Shown: positions 47,231-55,259 of the stretch, piece by piece | Layout of the letters: each line of letters begins with the position of its first letter | Position numbering within the stretch: the first letter of the stretch is position 1 | DNA from: Paenibacillus sp. H1-7 | Lineage (GTDB): Bacteria; Bacillota; Bacilli; Paenibacillales; NBRC-103111 | Direction: 5' to 3' | Assembly (NCBI RefSeq): GCF_022354825.1 | Contig: NZ_CP031168.1 | Span: 2,233,501 to 2,297,500, forward strand | DNA: 64,000 bases | Notes under the pieces: generated by a model | Databases searched by the model: none | The model's input: only the letters and a program-made list of their open reading frames with translations | Told to the model about the DNA's origin: nothing | Translations under genes and position numbers: made by a program

Positions 47231-47374
47231 TATTGTATACATTGCTAACTCGAGCTTTAAATTCCATTTCGCTAAACACCGAGTTGTCGTTACTTGGGGA
47301 AATAAGAAGTCCAATCCTGCATCTTAACCCTCCAATCTTTTCCTGGATAATCGCCGGGGAGAAGGTTTATGGCA

Positions 47375-48256
47375 TCAGCGTAGGCTTGTTATAGCATGCG
47401 TTTTACGGTAGTCACCCGGTGTCATGCCTTTCAACTCACGGAAAATCCGCGAAAATGACTTATACGAACCGAACCCGGTTTCAATCGCTATATCAACCCC
47501 CGCCATTCCGGTCGATGAAAGCAAGCTGCAAGCATGTCTAATGCGCACCTCGTGCAAAAAACGGACAAAACCAAGGCCGGTACTCCGCTTAATCTCTTCA
47601 CTTAAATAGGAGCTGCTTAAGCCGAACTTCTCCGCTGTTGCCGACAGTGTAACCGGCTCCCTGTAACGGGCATGAATGTAATGAATAATGGGCCATACCG
47701 GTTTTTTATCGATTGTTCCGTTCGTTTGTACTGAGCTTGGAACACCTTGCCGGCGGAACCGGTCATACCGCGCAAGCGTTTCCAACAGCTTTAGCTTGAG
47801 CAGCATGTTTCTCCATAACCCGTTGCCCGCAAATTCGGCAAGCATATCCTCAAAAGCCGCCGATACAGCCGTGTACAGCTCGGGGCTTAAAAAAGCTTGA
47901 GGGGGCATCTCCTCCCCGACCAGCAGCTCCGTCAAACCCGGTCCGACCTCTGCTGATTGGTACAGCAAATCCATATCAAACATGCAGTTATACAACCGGA
48001 GCGGATTCGCCGATTCCACATAAATTTCATGTACCTGATAAGGCAGCAAAAAAGTAGCGGTCCCCGTAAGCAGAGGATGTTTAACACCGTTAATAACCTC
48101 GTAGCCCTCTCCGTCTATTACGAGAGAAAATTCCAAAAAGTCATGGCGGTGAGCAGGAAAATGCCTTACCACTTTGTTAACGGATACATGAAATGGAAAA
48201 CCCGGGTGAATGTCCGGATAATCGGTTAAATGTTTGTTGGTTGGATATACGGTCAT
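47375..48256 (-). CDS. Cupin-type AraC-family regulator
   Basis: The 293 aa soluble protein has an N-terminal cupin (about 20-110, VVRHFPAHRHDFLEFSLVID) and a C-terminal double HTH (about 190-290, LSSSYLSEEIKRSTGLGFVR and AIETGFGSYKSFSRIFRELK). It is divergent from the GH130 gene with a 125-bp shared control region, so it probably regulates the GH130/DUF1861/binding-protein unit in response to a sugar. Confidence 0.87.
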   Translation of the reverse strand: MTVYPTNKHLTDYPDIHPGFPFHVSVNKVVRHFPAHRHDFLEFSLVIDGEGYEVINGVKHPLLTGTATFLLPYQVHEIYVESANPLRLYNCMFDMDLLYQSAEVGPGLTELLVGEEMPPQAFLSPELYTAVSAAFEDMLAEFAGNGLWRNMLLKLKLLETLARYDRFRRQGVPSSVQTNGTIDKKPVWPIIHYIHARYREPVTLSATAEKFGLSSSYLSEEIKRSTGLGFVRFLHEVRIRHACSLLSSTGMAGVDIAIETGFGSYKSFSRIFRELKGMTPGDYRKTHAITSLR

Positions 48257-48381
48257 CTTGACGGATCGCTCCTTAACGAAAATATGAGATAGTCTAGCGA
48301 AAAACTGTCATACCTCCTCTTCGATTTTATTCTATGATAAGAGCATGCTGCAACCCAAATTGAAGAGGGGAGGAATAGCGA

Positions 48382-49383
48382 GTGTCTATTCCAATTATTG
48401 GACCGCTAAAGTCAAGCCCGGTTATTGCCCGTCATCCTGCAAATCCGGTATTAACCGCCCGTAATGTGCCTTATTCTCCGGCACTTGTATTTAATGCAGG
48501 CGTTACCAAATTCCAAGGTCGTTATGTTATGGTATTCCGCAACGATTACGGCGATCCGCAGAAGCAGACGCTGCTGCCTAGCTCCACGACCAATCTTGGT
48601 CTAGCCTACAGCAGCGACGGTATTCATTGGGAGGTACAGCCCGAACCTTGTTTTAGCCTGAATGATGATGAGATCATCCGCACCTATGATCCGCGCTTGA
48701 CCGTTATGGATGGACGCTGCTATATGTGTTTTGCCGTCGATACGAATCACGGCGTTCGCGGAGGCATTGCCGTAACCGATGATTTCGAAAAGATTGAAGT
48801 ACTCCATATGACAGCGCCTGACAACCGCAACATGGTGTTGTTTCCGGAAAAAATCGGCGGCAAGTACGTACGCTTGGAGCGGCCGTTCCCTGTGTACAGC
48901 CGGGGAGGCAAAGACCGTTTTGATATGTGGATATCAGACTCGCCAGATTTGAAATATTGGGGCAATACGGATTTGCTGCTTGCGGTTGAGCATGTGGCTT
49001 ACGCTAACGACAAAATCGGCCCTGCCGCCCCGCCTGTCAAAACTGCTAAAGGTTGGCTGACTACGTTCCACACCGTTGATCTTGACCCAAGACGAGGAAA
49101 AAACGGCTGGGAGGATTCCTGGAAGAAACGGTATTGCGCCGGCATTATGCTTTTGGATTTGGAGAACCCCAAGAAGATCGTCGGCATGTACAAGGATCCG
49201 CTTATCGCACCCGAAGCCGTCTATGAAACCGAAGGCTTCCGGAATGATGTCATTTTCCCGGGCGGTATGATTCTAGAGGATGACGGCGAAGTCAAAATTT
49301 ATTACGGCGCCGCCGATACTGTCGAGTGTCTGGTAACTGCCCAAGTCGACGACCTTGTCCGGTTGTGTTTGGAAGGCAAATAA
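48382..49383 (+). CDS. GH130-family beta-mannoside phosphorylase-like enzyme
   Basis: The 333 aa cytoplasmic five-bladed propeller protein has HPANPVLTARNVPYSPALVF with the conserved NPVL and N-terminal motifs, YDPRLTVMDGRCYMCFAVD and VIFPGGMILEDDGEVKIYYG. GH130 enzymes phosphorolyse or hydrolyse beta-mannosidic links in oligosaccharides. It starts at GTG 48382 behind GAGGGGAGGAA. It is followed by a DUF1861 gene and a binding-protein gene in the same direction. Confidence 0.87.
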   Translation: MSIPIIGPLKSSPVIARHPANPVLTARNVPYSPALVFNAGVTKFQGRYVMVFRNDYGDPQKQTLLPSSTTNLGLAYSSDGIHWEVQPEPCFSLNDDEIIRTYDPRLTVMDGRCYMCFAVDTNHGVRGGIAVTDDFEKIEVLHMTAPDNRNMVLFPEKIGGKYVRLERPFPVYSRGGKDRFDMWISDSPDLKYWGNTDLLLAVEHVAYANDKIGPAAPPVKTAKGWLTTFHTVDLDPRRGKNGWEDSWKKRYCAGIMLLDLENPKKIVGMYKDPLIAPEAVYETEGFRNDVIFPGGMILEDDGEVKIYYGAADTVECLVTAQVDDLVRLCLEGK

Positions 49384-49452
49384 AGGTCCCCCAAAACGCA
49401 TCTATACCGCTAATGCAGTAACCAAGAATGGTTGAGAAGGGAATAACGGCTC

Positions 49453-49557
49453 ATGAATCTGGCGTTGCCACTACCCGTCAGGAGACTCTCGGCCTTTAAG
49501 GACAACCGGTACAAGCAAGAGTTCGGGGCAGGATTCGAAATCAAAAGGAAGGGGTGA
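49453..49557 (+). CDS. Possible 34-codon peptide upstream of the DUF1861 gene
   Basis: An ATG behind AGAAGGGAA opens a frame MNLALPLPVRRLSAFKDNRY that stops 6 bp before the TTG of the next gene. It could be a leader that couples translation, or the remnant of another gene. No family is recognised. Confidence 0.3.
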   Translation: MNLALPLPVRRLSAFKDNRYKQEFGAGFEIKRKG

Positions 49558-49563
49558 AGGAAT

Positions 49564-50514
49564 TTGACCCTGCAGACGAAAAGAATTGAATTTGAAGCGA
49601 CAAAAAAGATTTATGAAAGTGCGACCTTGGTATTTCATGGCGTGGAAGGTTTTGATGTCTACAACATTTCGATTCCGTTCATACGGGACGGGAAGCGCTA
49701 TTTGTTCGGGCGGGTAGAACGTCGCGAAGAATGGGCCCGCTCTTGGGTCCGCCTGTTCGAGGAGACGGGACAGGATGAATGGACCGTGGTGGCAGACAGC
49801 ATGATTTACACTCTGGAGGATCCTTATATCAGTGAGATCGGTGATGAGCTTGTCATGGGCGGGACTCATGTTCAATATCAGAGTGGAAGATACAGCACGT
49901 TTTTCGGCTATTTCTTCCGTGGCACCGACCTCCACAATTTGTACTACTTCACTACCGGACCTAACAAAATGAAGGATATTCGCCTTGTTCCCTTGTCGGA
50001 TGGCAAGATCGGCGTTTTCTCACGCCCCCGCGGCGCGGAGACGCGAAGCAAATACGGGAGTGAATCCATGATCGGTTTCACGGTCTTTGACAGACTGGAA
50101 GAGTTGACTGCGGACGTCATCGAGAACGCACCGTACATTCACGGCATCTTCGGGGAAGGCGAATGGGGAGGCGTTAATCAGGCTTATCTGCTCGATAGTG
50201 GCAAAGTCGGCGTAATTGGCCACATTTGCTACCGGGATAAGGATGAGAACGGTGGGGAAGTGAAGGTGTACTTGAACATGGCCTTCGTCTTCGATCCAAC
50301 CACCCGCGAGTCCGTGGACCTTCATTTGATTGGAAGTCGTCCCTGCTACCCGCCGGGACCCGCTAAGGCACCGCATTTGGTCGACTGCGTCTTTGCTTCG
50401 GGCATTGTGATGCGTACGGACGGAAAGGCCGATCTTTACAGCGGCATTGGCGATTGCCAGGCGGGGCGTATTACGATCGACTATCCGTTCGAAGGACATG
50501 GGCGTATTGTCTAG
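49564..50514 (+). CDS. DUF1861-family five-bladed propeller enzyme
   Basis: The 316 aa protein starts at TTG behind AAGGAAGGGG. It has the DUF1861 signatures VFHGVEGFDVYNISIPF, LFGRVERREEW, TGPNKMKDIRLVPLSDGKIG, GVFSRPRGAETRS and GEGEWGGVNQAYLL. The fold is related to the GH43/GH130 propellers. Activity in this family is poorly known. Its place right behind a GH130 gene suggests that both act on the same imported mannoside or related glycan. Confidence 0.8.
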   Translation: MTLQTKRIEFEATKKIYESATLVFHGVEGFDVYNISIPFIRDGKRYLFGRVERREEWARSWVRLFEETGQDEWTVVADSMIYTLEDPYISEIGDELVMGGTHVQYQSGRYSTFFGYFFRGTDLHNLYYFTTGPNKMKDIRLVPLSDGKIGVFSRPRGAETRSKYGSESMIGFTVFDRLEELTADVIENAPYIHGIFGEGEWGGVNQAYLLDSGKVGVIGHICYRDKDENGGEVKVYLNMAFVFDPTTRESVDLHLIGSRPCYPPGPAKAPHLVDCVFASGIVMRTDGKADLYSGIGDCQAGRITIDYPFEGHGRIV

Positions 50515-50523
50515 AGGAGGAAG

Positions 50524-50880
50524 ATGGGTGGGAATGCTAATCCAGCAAAATGGCACATTGATAACCTGGGGATCGCCCTAGAGATCGGGATCACCGGGTT
50601 GGTTGGCGGTATAGTCTGCCTGGAGCGGGAGCGCGGCTACCATCATGCAGGATTCAGTATACGGCTTTTGTACTGCAACGGGAGGAACCATGGTTTCTTC
50701 CTGCCAGCAAGAAGACATCCTACATCGTCACGGTCGACCGTGACGGTGACTCCGGGATATCTGAACTATTTTCGGGATGAGGGAATTCGGGTGAAGTCGT
50801 TCAGGATGGTCATGCATGAGGAAGGAGCGGTGCACACTCACTTCGCATTGTCCGGTAAGGCGACTTGGCTTTGTTTTTAA
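50524..50880 (+). CDS. Unrecognised 118 aa protein, possibly frameshifted
   Basis: The frame starts at ATG 50524 behind AGAGGAGGAAG, 9 bp after the DUF1861 gene. The N-terminal part (WHIDNLGIALEIGITGLVGG) looks like a beta-strand enzyme segment, while the rest is basic and irregular. It may be the start of a glycan-active gene that has shifted frame near 50600. No family is assigned. Confidence 0.35.
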   Translation: MGGNANPAKWHIDNLGIALEIGITGLVGGIVCLERERGYHHAGFSIRLLYCNGRNHGFFLPARRHPTSSRSTVTVTPGYLNYFRDEGIRVKSFRMVMHEEGAVHTHFALSGKATWLCF

Positions 50881-50955
50881 GTGGACCGAATATTGTAACC
50901 TTTTGCAGAGGCATGGGAAACTTCGCTTCAACAATAATGAATGGGGGAAAAAGAG

Positions 50956-52266
50956 ATGGGAATGAAACGAATGGCCGCACTTTCACTATTATTGTTTGCA
51001 ACAGCCTGCAGCAGCGGAAATGACGGCAAAGCGTCCGGTGAGAACAACGCCGGTGAAGAGAACGCTCCGCCTCAGGTTTCGACCGAGCCTGTCACGATCA
51101 AATTCGGATTGAGCATGGGATGGCTTGGACCTGGCGAGTTCCAGAAATACGTTGAAGAGCCAGTGAAAAAGCGCTATCCGTATATTACGATCGAGCCTAT
51201 CGATTTGTCCAAGCCGGAAAACGGTTTCGATAAACTGATGGCCGCCGGCAACATACCGGATTTGGTGATGACCGCTTCACCGATCATTTACCGGTTTGTT
51301 GGAACCGGAATGGAAGATAATATCGAACCGCTGATCAAAAAATTCAATTTTGATCTTTCCCGGTTGGACCCGATCGCCGTTGAATCGGTGAAGTCGGCAA
51401 GCCGGCAAAATAACTTAATCGGTCTTCCATGGACGATGCACTTCAGCGGTCTCTATTATAATAAAGATATCTTCGACAAATTCGGTGTTCCATATCCGAA
51501 GGACGGCATGACTTGGGAGGATGCCCGAGAGCTGGCCAAGCAAGTGACGCGCATGGAGAGCGGTGTGCAGTATCGGGGCTTGGAGCCGGATAAATCGACC
51601 CGAGTGGCTTCCGTACTGTCATACGGCTTTATCGATCCGGTAACGGAGAAGCCGACCGTGAATAATGATAACTGGAAAAAAATATTTGAATTACTGAAAA
51701 GCATTTACGACATTCCGGGAAACAATACCCCCCGTTTGGCCGGTGCTGGTATTGATCAGTTTAAGAAACAACAGACGCTCGCTATGCTCGCTTCAAATAA
51801 TAACCTGCCGAATTTAAAGGATGCGCAGGATTTAAATTGGGATTTGGCCCAGTATCCGTCATTCAAAGAAAGCCCCAACACCGGCATGCAGGTGGATGAG
51901 TGGATTCTTCACGTCACGGCGCAGAGCAAATACAAAGATCAAGCGTTTCAAGTCATTTCCACGATTCTATCCGAGGAGGTGCAAACGGAAGCAGCCCGCA
52001 ACGCAAGGCTGCCGGTATTGAAGATAAGTAACATAGAGCAGGAGTTCGGTAAAAACCTGCCATACTTGCAAGGCAAGAATTTGAAAGCAGCCTTCAAAAC
52101 CAATCCAGCGAAAGCGCTTCCTGTGAGTAAATACGATTCGTTCGCGGAAGAATATATAACTCGCGCCATCGAACCGGTCGTCAGAGGGGAGAAGGATATT
52201 AACACGACACTAAGGGAAGCGGAAGAACAAATATCGAAAAATATTGAAACAAACCGGCAAAAATAA
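50956..52266 (+). CDS. Orphan sugar-binding lipoprotein (UgpB-like)
   Basis: The 436 aa protein has a signal peptide with lipobox ATAC (Cys about 18), an acidic linker and a type-1 solute-binding fold of a different subfamily from those at 25365 and 36730 (GLPWTMHFSGLYYNKDIFDK). Its tail matches the partial protein at position 3. The ATG at 50956 fits GGGGGAAA better than that at 50941. The permease genes that should follow are missing; the repeat array begins instead. Confidence 0.85.
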   Translation: MGMKRMAALSLLLFATACSSGNDGKASGENNAGEENAPPQVSTEPVTIKFGLSMGWLGPGEFQKYVEEPVKKRYPYITIEPIDLSKPENGFDKLMAAGNIPDLVMTASPIIYRFVGTGMEDNIEPLIKKFNFDLSRLDPIAVESVKSASRQNNLIGLPWTMHFSGLYYNKDIFDKFGVPYPKDGMTWEDARELAKQVTRMESGVQYRGLEPDKSTRVASVLSYGFIDPVTEKPTVNNDNWKKIFELLKSIYDIPGNNTPRLAGAGIDQFKKQQTLAMLASNNNLPNLKDAQDLNWDLAQYPSFKESPNTGMQVDEWILHVTAQSKYKDQAFQVISTILSEEVQTEAARNARLPVLKISNIEQEFGKNLPYLQGKNLKAAFKTNPAKALPVSKYDSFAEEYITRAIEPVVRGEKDINTTLREAEEQISKNIETNRQK

Positions 52267-52280
52267 TTGTCAATTTTGTG

Positions 52281-52294
52281 TGAAAGCGGTTACA
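52281..52294 (+). promoter_or_regulatory. Perfect cre-type operator
   Basis: TGAAAGCGGTTACA fits the CcpA cre consensus TGWAANCGNTNWCA at every position. It lies 15 bp after the binding-protein stop, where an intact operon would have had its next promoter. The permease genes it may have served are gone. A 12-bp palindrome TTAACGCGTTAA follows at 52309-52320. Confidence 0.6.
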
Positions 52295-52316
52295 AAAATG
52301 CGGCTTCATTAACGCG

Positions 52317-52375
52317 TTAACGGAGAGTACGATCATGTTCAAAAAGAAAGGGCCATCCGGCAAAGGATGGCTTTT
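52317..52375 (+). repeat. Dispersed hairpin repeat, copy X (first of the array, worn)
   Basis: A worn DR-L (TTAACGGAGAGTACGATC with a 3-nt insertion) precedes the hairpin GCCATCC/GGATGGC (52352-52371), which ends in TTTT. It serves as the terminator of the binding-protein gene and marks the left edge of the array. Confidence 0.5.
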
Positions 52376-52456
52376 AACTATTAATCTATGCAACTGGCTT
52401 TGATTTGAATTGATGGAATCCTGTAGATCTGGACTAAAATCTCAGTGCCTGAACAT

Positions 52457-52618
52457 TCACTTTTCAAACATTCCAAAATCCTTTATGCGAACCTTCACAT
52501 GGCATTTGACTTCGACATCTTGGTATACCTCATGCCAGTTTAAGCTCTTCCATTGTTTGTATCGAAGGGTGCTTCTTACATACTTCCCAATCCCCAAGCT
52601 ATCAATCATTTCCTCTGC
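52457..52618 (-). pseudogene. C-terminal remnant of a Ger(x)C spore-germination lipoprotein
   Basis: The minus-strand frame reads DSLGIGKYVRSTLRYKQWKS, then LNWHEVYQDVEVKCHVKVRI. This fits the end of Ger(x)C proteins (W--VYPDVEV-V-V-V-I pattern). The first 300 or so residues are missing and a stop lies just upstream. It suggests a spore-former. Confidence 0.5.
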
Positions 52619-52658
52619 TTAACCCCTCGACTATATTTAGAATACGTACTTCATTGTC

Positions 52659-52741
52659 CTAACGGGTACGTTAACTCAATATAACAACTAAGACGCGGCT
52701 GCCGATCTATATTGGCAGCCGCGTTATGCTATATGGAAGGA
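52659..52741 (+). repeat. Dispersed hairpin repeat, copy F
   Basis: DR-L CTAACGGGTACGTTAACTC, hairpin ACGCGGCTGCC/GGCAGCCGCGT (52693-52724), then a worn DR-R. Confidence 0.85.
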
Positions 52742-52798
52742 TTAATCAACATTTCCATCGAATAGGAAGGAGAATAGAAAAGTGGGAGGCGAAAGGAA

Positions 52799-53431
52799 CT
52801 GAAAAGGGAAAGATTTGAAGGGATTGACGTCGAGAACCTCAATATTGTTGACAAAGATGGAAACATAAAAATGACACTTTTTAATAAAGAAAACATCCCT
52901 CCAGCAATGATGGACGGTGAGGATATTTTGCCCGGACATAGAAAAGATTGGCCGATTTCTGGAATTTTGTTTTATAACGGCGAAGGTGACGAATGCGGTG
53001 GATTGATATTCGGGAGTGAGAAAGATGAAAATGGTCATTACAAGTCTTCTGCTTCACTAACTTTTGACCAATATAAGCAAGATGAAGTTGTCACAATGTC
53101 TTACTATAATGAGAACGGAGTAATGACTTATGGATTCAAAATAAAGGATAGACCACAAGTTCCACTATCTGAGCAATTAAAAAAACTACAAGAAATCAAT
53201 GAATCAAATAAAGATAATGAAACAAAAAAGAAAGAGATTGATGCACTATGGGAAGGAAGTACACAACGAGCATTTATGGGAAAAAATGAAAATGGGGAAG
53301 TTACGGTTTGTTTGATGGACAGTAAAGGAAAACAACGGATAAGAATGCTAGTGGATAAAAATGATAATCCTATAATGGAATTTCTGGACGGAAAAGGAAA
53401 TGTTACATATAAGCTACCTCCTGAATTGTAA
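52799..53431 (+). CDS. Conserved hypothetical protein, start uncertain
   Basis: About 210 codons are open. The conserved part begins FEGIDVENLNIVDKDGNIKM, includes GILFYNGEGDECGGLIFGSE and ends MEFLDGKGNVTYKLPPEL. I recall this pattern from uncharacterised Firmicute proteins that carry an N-terminal membrane segment, which is missing here. The first ATG in frame (52871) lies inside the conserved part, so translation may start at a CTG at 52799 behind GGAGGCGAAAGG, or the gene may be 5'-truncated. It sits between copies F and G. Confidence 0.55.
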   Translation: MKRERFEGIDVENLNIVDKDGNIKMTLFNKENIPPAMMDGEDILPGHRKDWPISGILFYNGEGDECGGLIFGSEKDENGHYKSSASLTFDQYKQDEVVTMSYYNENGVMTYGFKIKDRPQVPLSEQLKKLQEINESNKDNETKKKEIDALWEGSTQRAFMGKNENGEVTVCLMDSKGKQRIRMLVDKNDNPIMEFLDGKGNVTYKLPPEL

Positions 53432-53448
53432 GGTCGTAGCGGATTGAA

Positions 53449-53523
53449 CTTACGGGTACAATAACGTAATAAATCGCGGCTGCCGGAAGGCAGCTGCGTT
53501 GCGCTAACAGGCATAATGACAAT
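53449..53523 (+). repeat. Dispersed hairpin repeat, copy G
   Basis: DR-L CTTACGGGTACAATAACG, hairpin CGCGGCTGCC/GGCAGCTGCG (53475-53498), DR-R GCTAACAGGCATAATGAC. Confidence 0.85.
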
Positions 53524-53563
53524 AGTACGAAATTCCATATTATTAAAGTGAGGGGGGGTATTC

Positions 53564-54053
53564 ATGGGAGATACGATTAATGAAAAACTGACGTTGCTAA
53601 AAAGTTTTAACCAAGAAGAAGGTGGAATCATCGACTTCAATTGGTGTGGTGATTTGTTATATCCATAATTATAAGCATTTCAATGATCCCAACCCTAACT
53701 ACAAATCGGGTTCATTAATCGCATTCTGGGGACTGTTAATTGAATGGGATGATGGCAGCGGATTCCCATTTTATAGAGGTATGGAGAAATACGATTGCCA
53801 CCATTTTGATAAGTACTTGGAAGAATATCTGAAGTATACTTCAAACATACATCATCAGTACCCTAGCATTTTTTTGGTAATTAATGAACTATTGATGAAC
53901 TTGGACAACAGGTATGGATTTGAAGGTATTTTCCCAAACATAGCTGAACGTTTGTTTCAATCTATGAGAAAAATGCTATCTCAGAAATCCGGCGAAACAG
54001 AGAGGGATGTTTATCATAATGCTTTAAAGGAAGCAGGTATCTTGTTGAACTAA
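53564..54053 (+). pseudogene. Conserved hypothetical gene with one frameshift
   Basis: A well-placed ATG behind GAGGGGGGG gives MGDTINEKLTLLKSFNQEEG then FNWCGDLLY. The rest continues in another frame as HNYKHFNDPNPNYKSGSLIA to the stop. The switch is near 53668. The joined protein would be about 163 aa; the family is unknown. The TAA stop is part of DR-L of copy H. It is either a pseudogene, a sequencing error or a frameshifted gene. Confidence 0.6.
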
Positions 54054-54104
54054 CGGGTACGATAGCGCCATGACAAACAGGCTGGTTAGTTTGGTGGCTG
54101 TCTT
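54050..54104 (+). repeat. Dispersed repeat, copy H (DR-L plus weak hairpin)
   Basis: DR-L CTAACGGGTACGATAGCGCC contains the stop codon of the preceding frame. A weak CAAACAGGC/GCTGTCTTG hairpin follows. No clear DR-R. Confidence 0.7.
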
Positions 54105-54151
54105 GAATATATGGTAACAATTCCCGGGAACTTTTTTAGGAGGCAAACCAA

Positions 54152-54541
54152 ATGGGGGTTAATTCAAAGGGGAAACGTAAGTTGAAGCATAACGAAAGAT
54201 CGTATTATTGGTATGTTCAACAAGACGCCGAAGATTTTGGACGCATCAACCTAAAAATTGTTTCAGAGGATAAGAAGTTTATAATTTCGTATCAAGTAGG
54301 ACAATCAAATAACGTTCAGACACCACATATAGTAATAGAGGGACTCGAATTTGAAGGATTAGAAGAAGATCTTAAAAGGCTGGGTTGGATAAGGGTACAA
54401 ACACCTATTTGGAATGATAGCATCATTACACCAAGTCTTGTTAAGACAATATTCGAATGGTGTTTGAAGAAAAAAGATCAACTAATTTTTGTTGATTGGA
54501 AAGGGGATATAATGGAGATTGTGGTAACGAAGACTGTTTGA
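54152..54541 (+). CDS. Conserved hypothetical protein, 129 aa
   Basis: Intact frame with AGGAGGCA before the ATG. The protein is soluble and mixed alpha/beta (NERSYYWYVQQDAEDFGRIN, NDSIITPSLVKTIFEWCLKK). I do not recognise a named domain. The TGA stop is one base before DR-L of copy I, so the gene fills the unit between copies H and I. Confidence 0.7.
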   Translation: MGVNSKGKRKLKHNERSYYWYVQQDAEDFGRINLKIVSEDKKFIISYQVGQSNNVQTPHIVIEGLEFEGLEEDLKRLGWIRVQTPIWNDSIITPSLVKTIFEWCLKKKDQLIFVDWKGDIMEIVVTKTV

Positions 54542-54542
54542 A

Positions 54543-54630
54543 CTAACGGGTACGATAGCTCAATAAAAAACTAAGACGTGACTGCCGGTATAAATCGGCA
54601 GTCGCATTACGCTAACGGGCAGGCTATGAC
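54543..54630 (+). repeat. Dispersed hairpin repeat, copy I (complete)
   Basis: DR-L CTAACGGGTACGATAGCTC, hairpin GTGACTGCCG/CGGCAGTCGC, DR-R GCTAACGGGCAGGCTATGAC (54611-54630). Compared with copy F, two stem positions change on both arms, which keeps pairing. Confidence 0.9.
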
Positions 54631-54961
54631 TCCGTGGAGGTACAATTGAAGCTCATGAATCTTTAACAGCGGCTGTACAAAGAGAATTCCTTGAGGAAGC
54701 TGGAATCAACGTACAGATTAAAGAGAATGCTGGTGTTAGTGATTATTTAATTCCTTATGAACTACCCAAAAGAGGTACTTCCATATTCATCATATTGCCG
54801 TCTTTTATTTGGTTCAAATTATCGGTGGTATGCTTGCAAGGACTACTGAAAAGTTCGAAGGACAAGATTCACTAGGTGCATTATGGGTACCGATTAAAGA
54901 AATTAGCGCTGATAATTCTTCCCCTCTTGTTCTTCAGGCGATTGAATGGGTAATAACGTGA
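54630..54961 (+). pseudogene. NUDIX hydrolase cut off at the repeat and frameshifted
   Basis: The frame starts directly after DR-R at the NUDIX box: LRGGTIEAHESLTAAVQREF then LEEAG. The N-terminal strand is missing. After PKRGTSIF the frame shifts and continues as GGMLARTTEKFEGQDSLGAL to WVIT. The missing N-terminus coincides with the repeat edge. A hairpin (AATTATCC/GGATAATT, 54964-54995) follows the stop. Confidence 0.7.
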
Positions 54962-55023
54962 AAATTATCCGTTGGAGTCCAACGTTTGGATAATTGGGTC
55001 GTGTTAAAGTAACAACTCATTAA

Positions 55024-55111
55024 GCTAAAGGGTACGATAGCTCAATACAAGCATCATGGGGCCGCCGCGGAATTAACCCGGCGGCCTCATTAAGCTATTC
55101 GGCAGATTAGG
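55024..55111 (+). repeat. Dispersed hairpin repeat, copy J (complete)
   Basis: DR-L GCTAAAGGGTACGATAGCTC, hairpin GGGGCCGCCG/CGGCGGCCTC (55058-55088), DR-R GCTATTCGGCAGATTAGG. Confidence 0.85.
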
Positions 55112-55161
55112 AATAAAAATTTAGATGGATTTTGCTTGAAGCTCTGTTTTAACGAAGGAGA

Positions 55162-55189
55162 TTGACCAGAATTCACACTTTGATATATT
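55162..55189 (+). promoter_or_regulatory. Vegetative promoter of the CIRCE-controlled kinase
   Basis: TTGACC (55162-55167), a 16-bp gap and TATATT (55184-55189). Transcription would start near the first arm of the CIRCE element, the usual layout of HrcA-controlled genes. Confidence 0.6.
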
Positions 55190-55206
55190 ATTGTAACGAG
55201 GTTGTT

Positions 55207-55233
55207 TTAGCACTCGATACGCACGAGTGCTAA
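55207..55233. promoter_or_regulatory. Perfect CIRCE operator (HrcA binding site)
   Basis: TTAGCACTC-N9-GAGTGCTAA matches the CIRCE consensus in all 18 fixed positions and in spacing. CIRCE normally controls groESL and hrcA-dnaK operons. Here it stands 27 bp before the TTG start of an uncharacterised kinase gene. Confidence 0.9.
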
Positions 55234-55259
55234 AACAAGTGCAATTTGGAGGTGTACTA

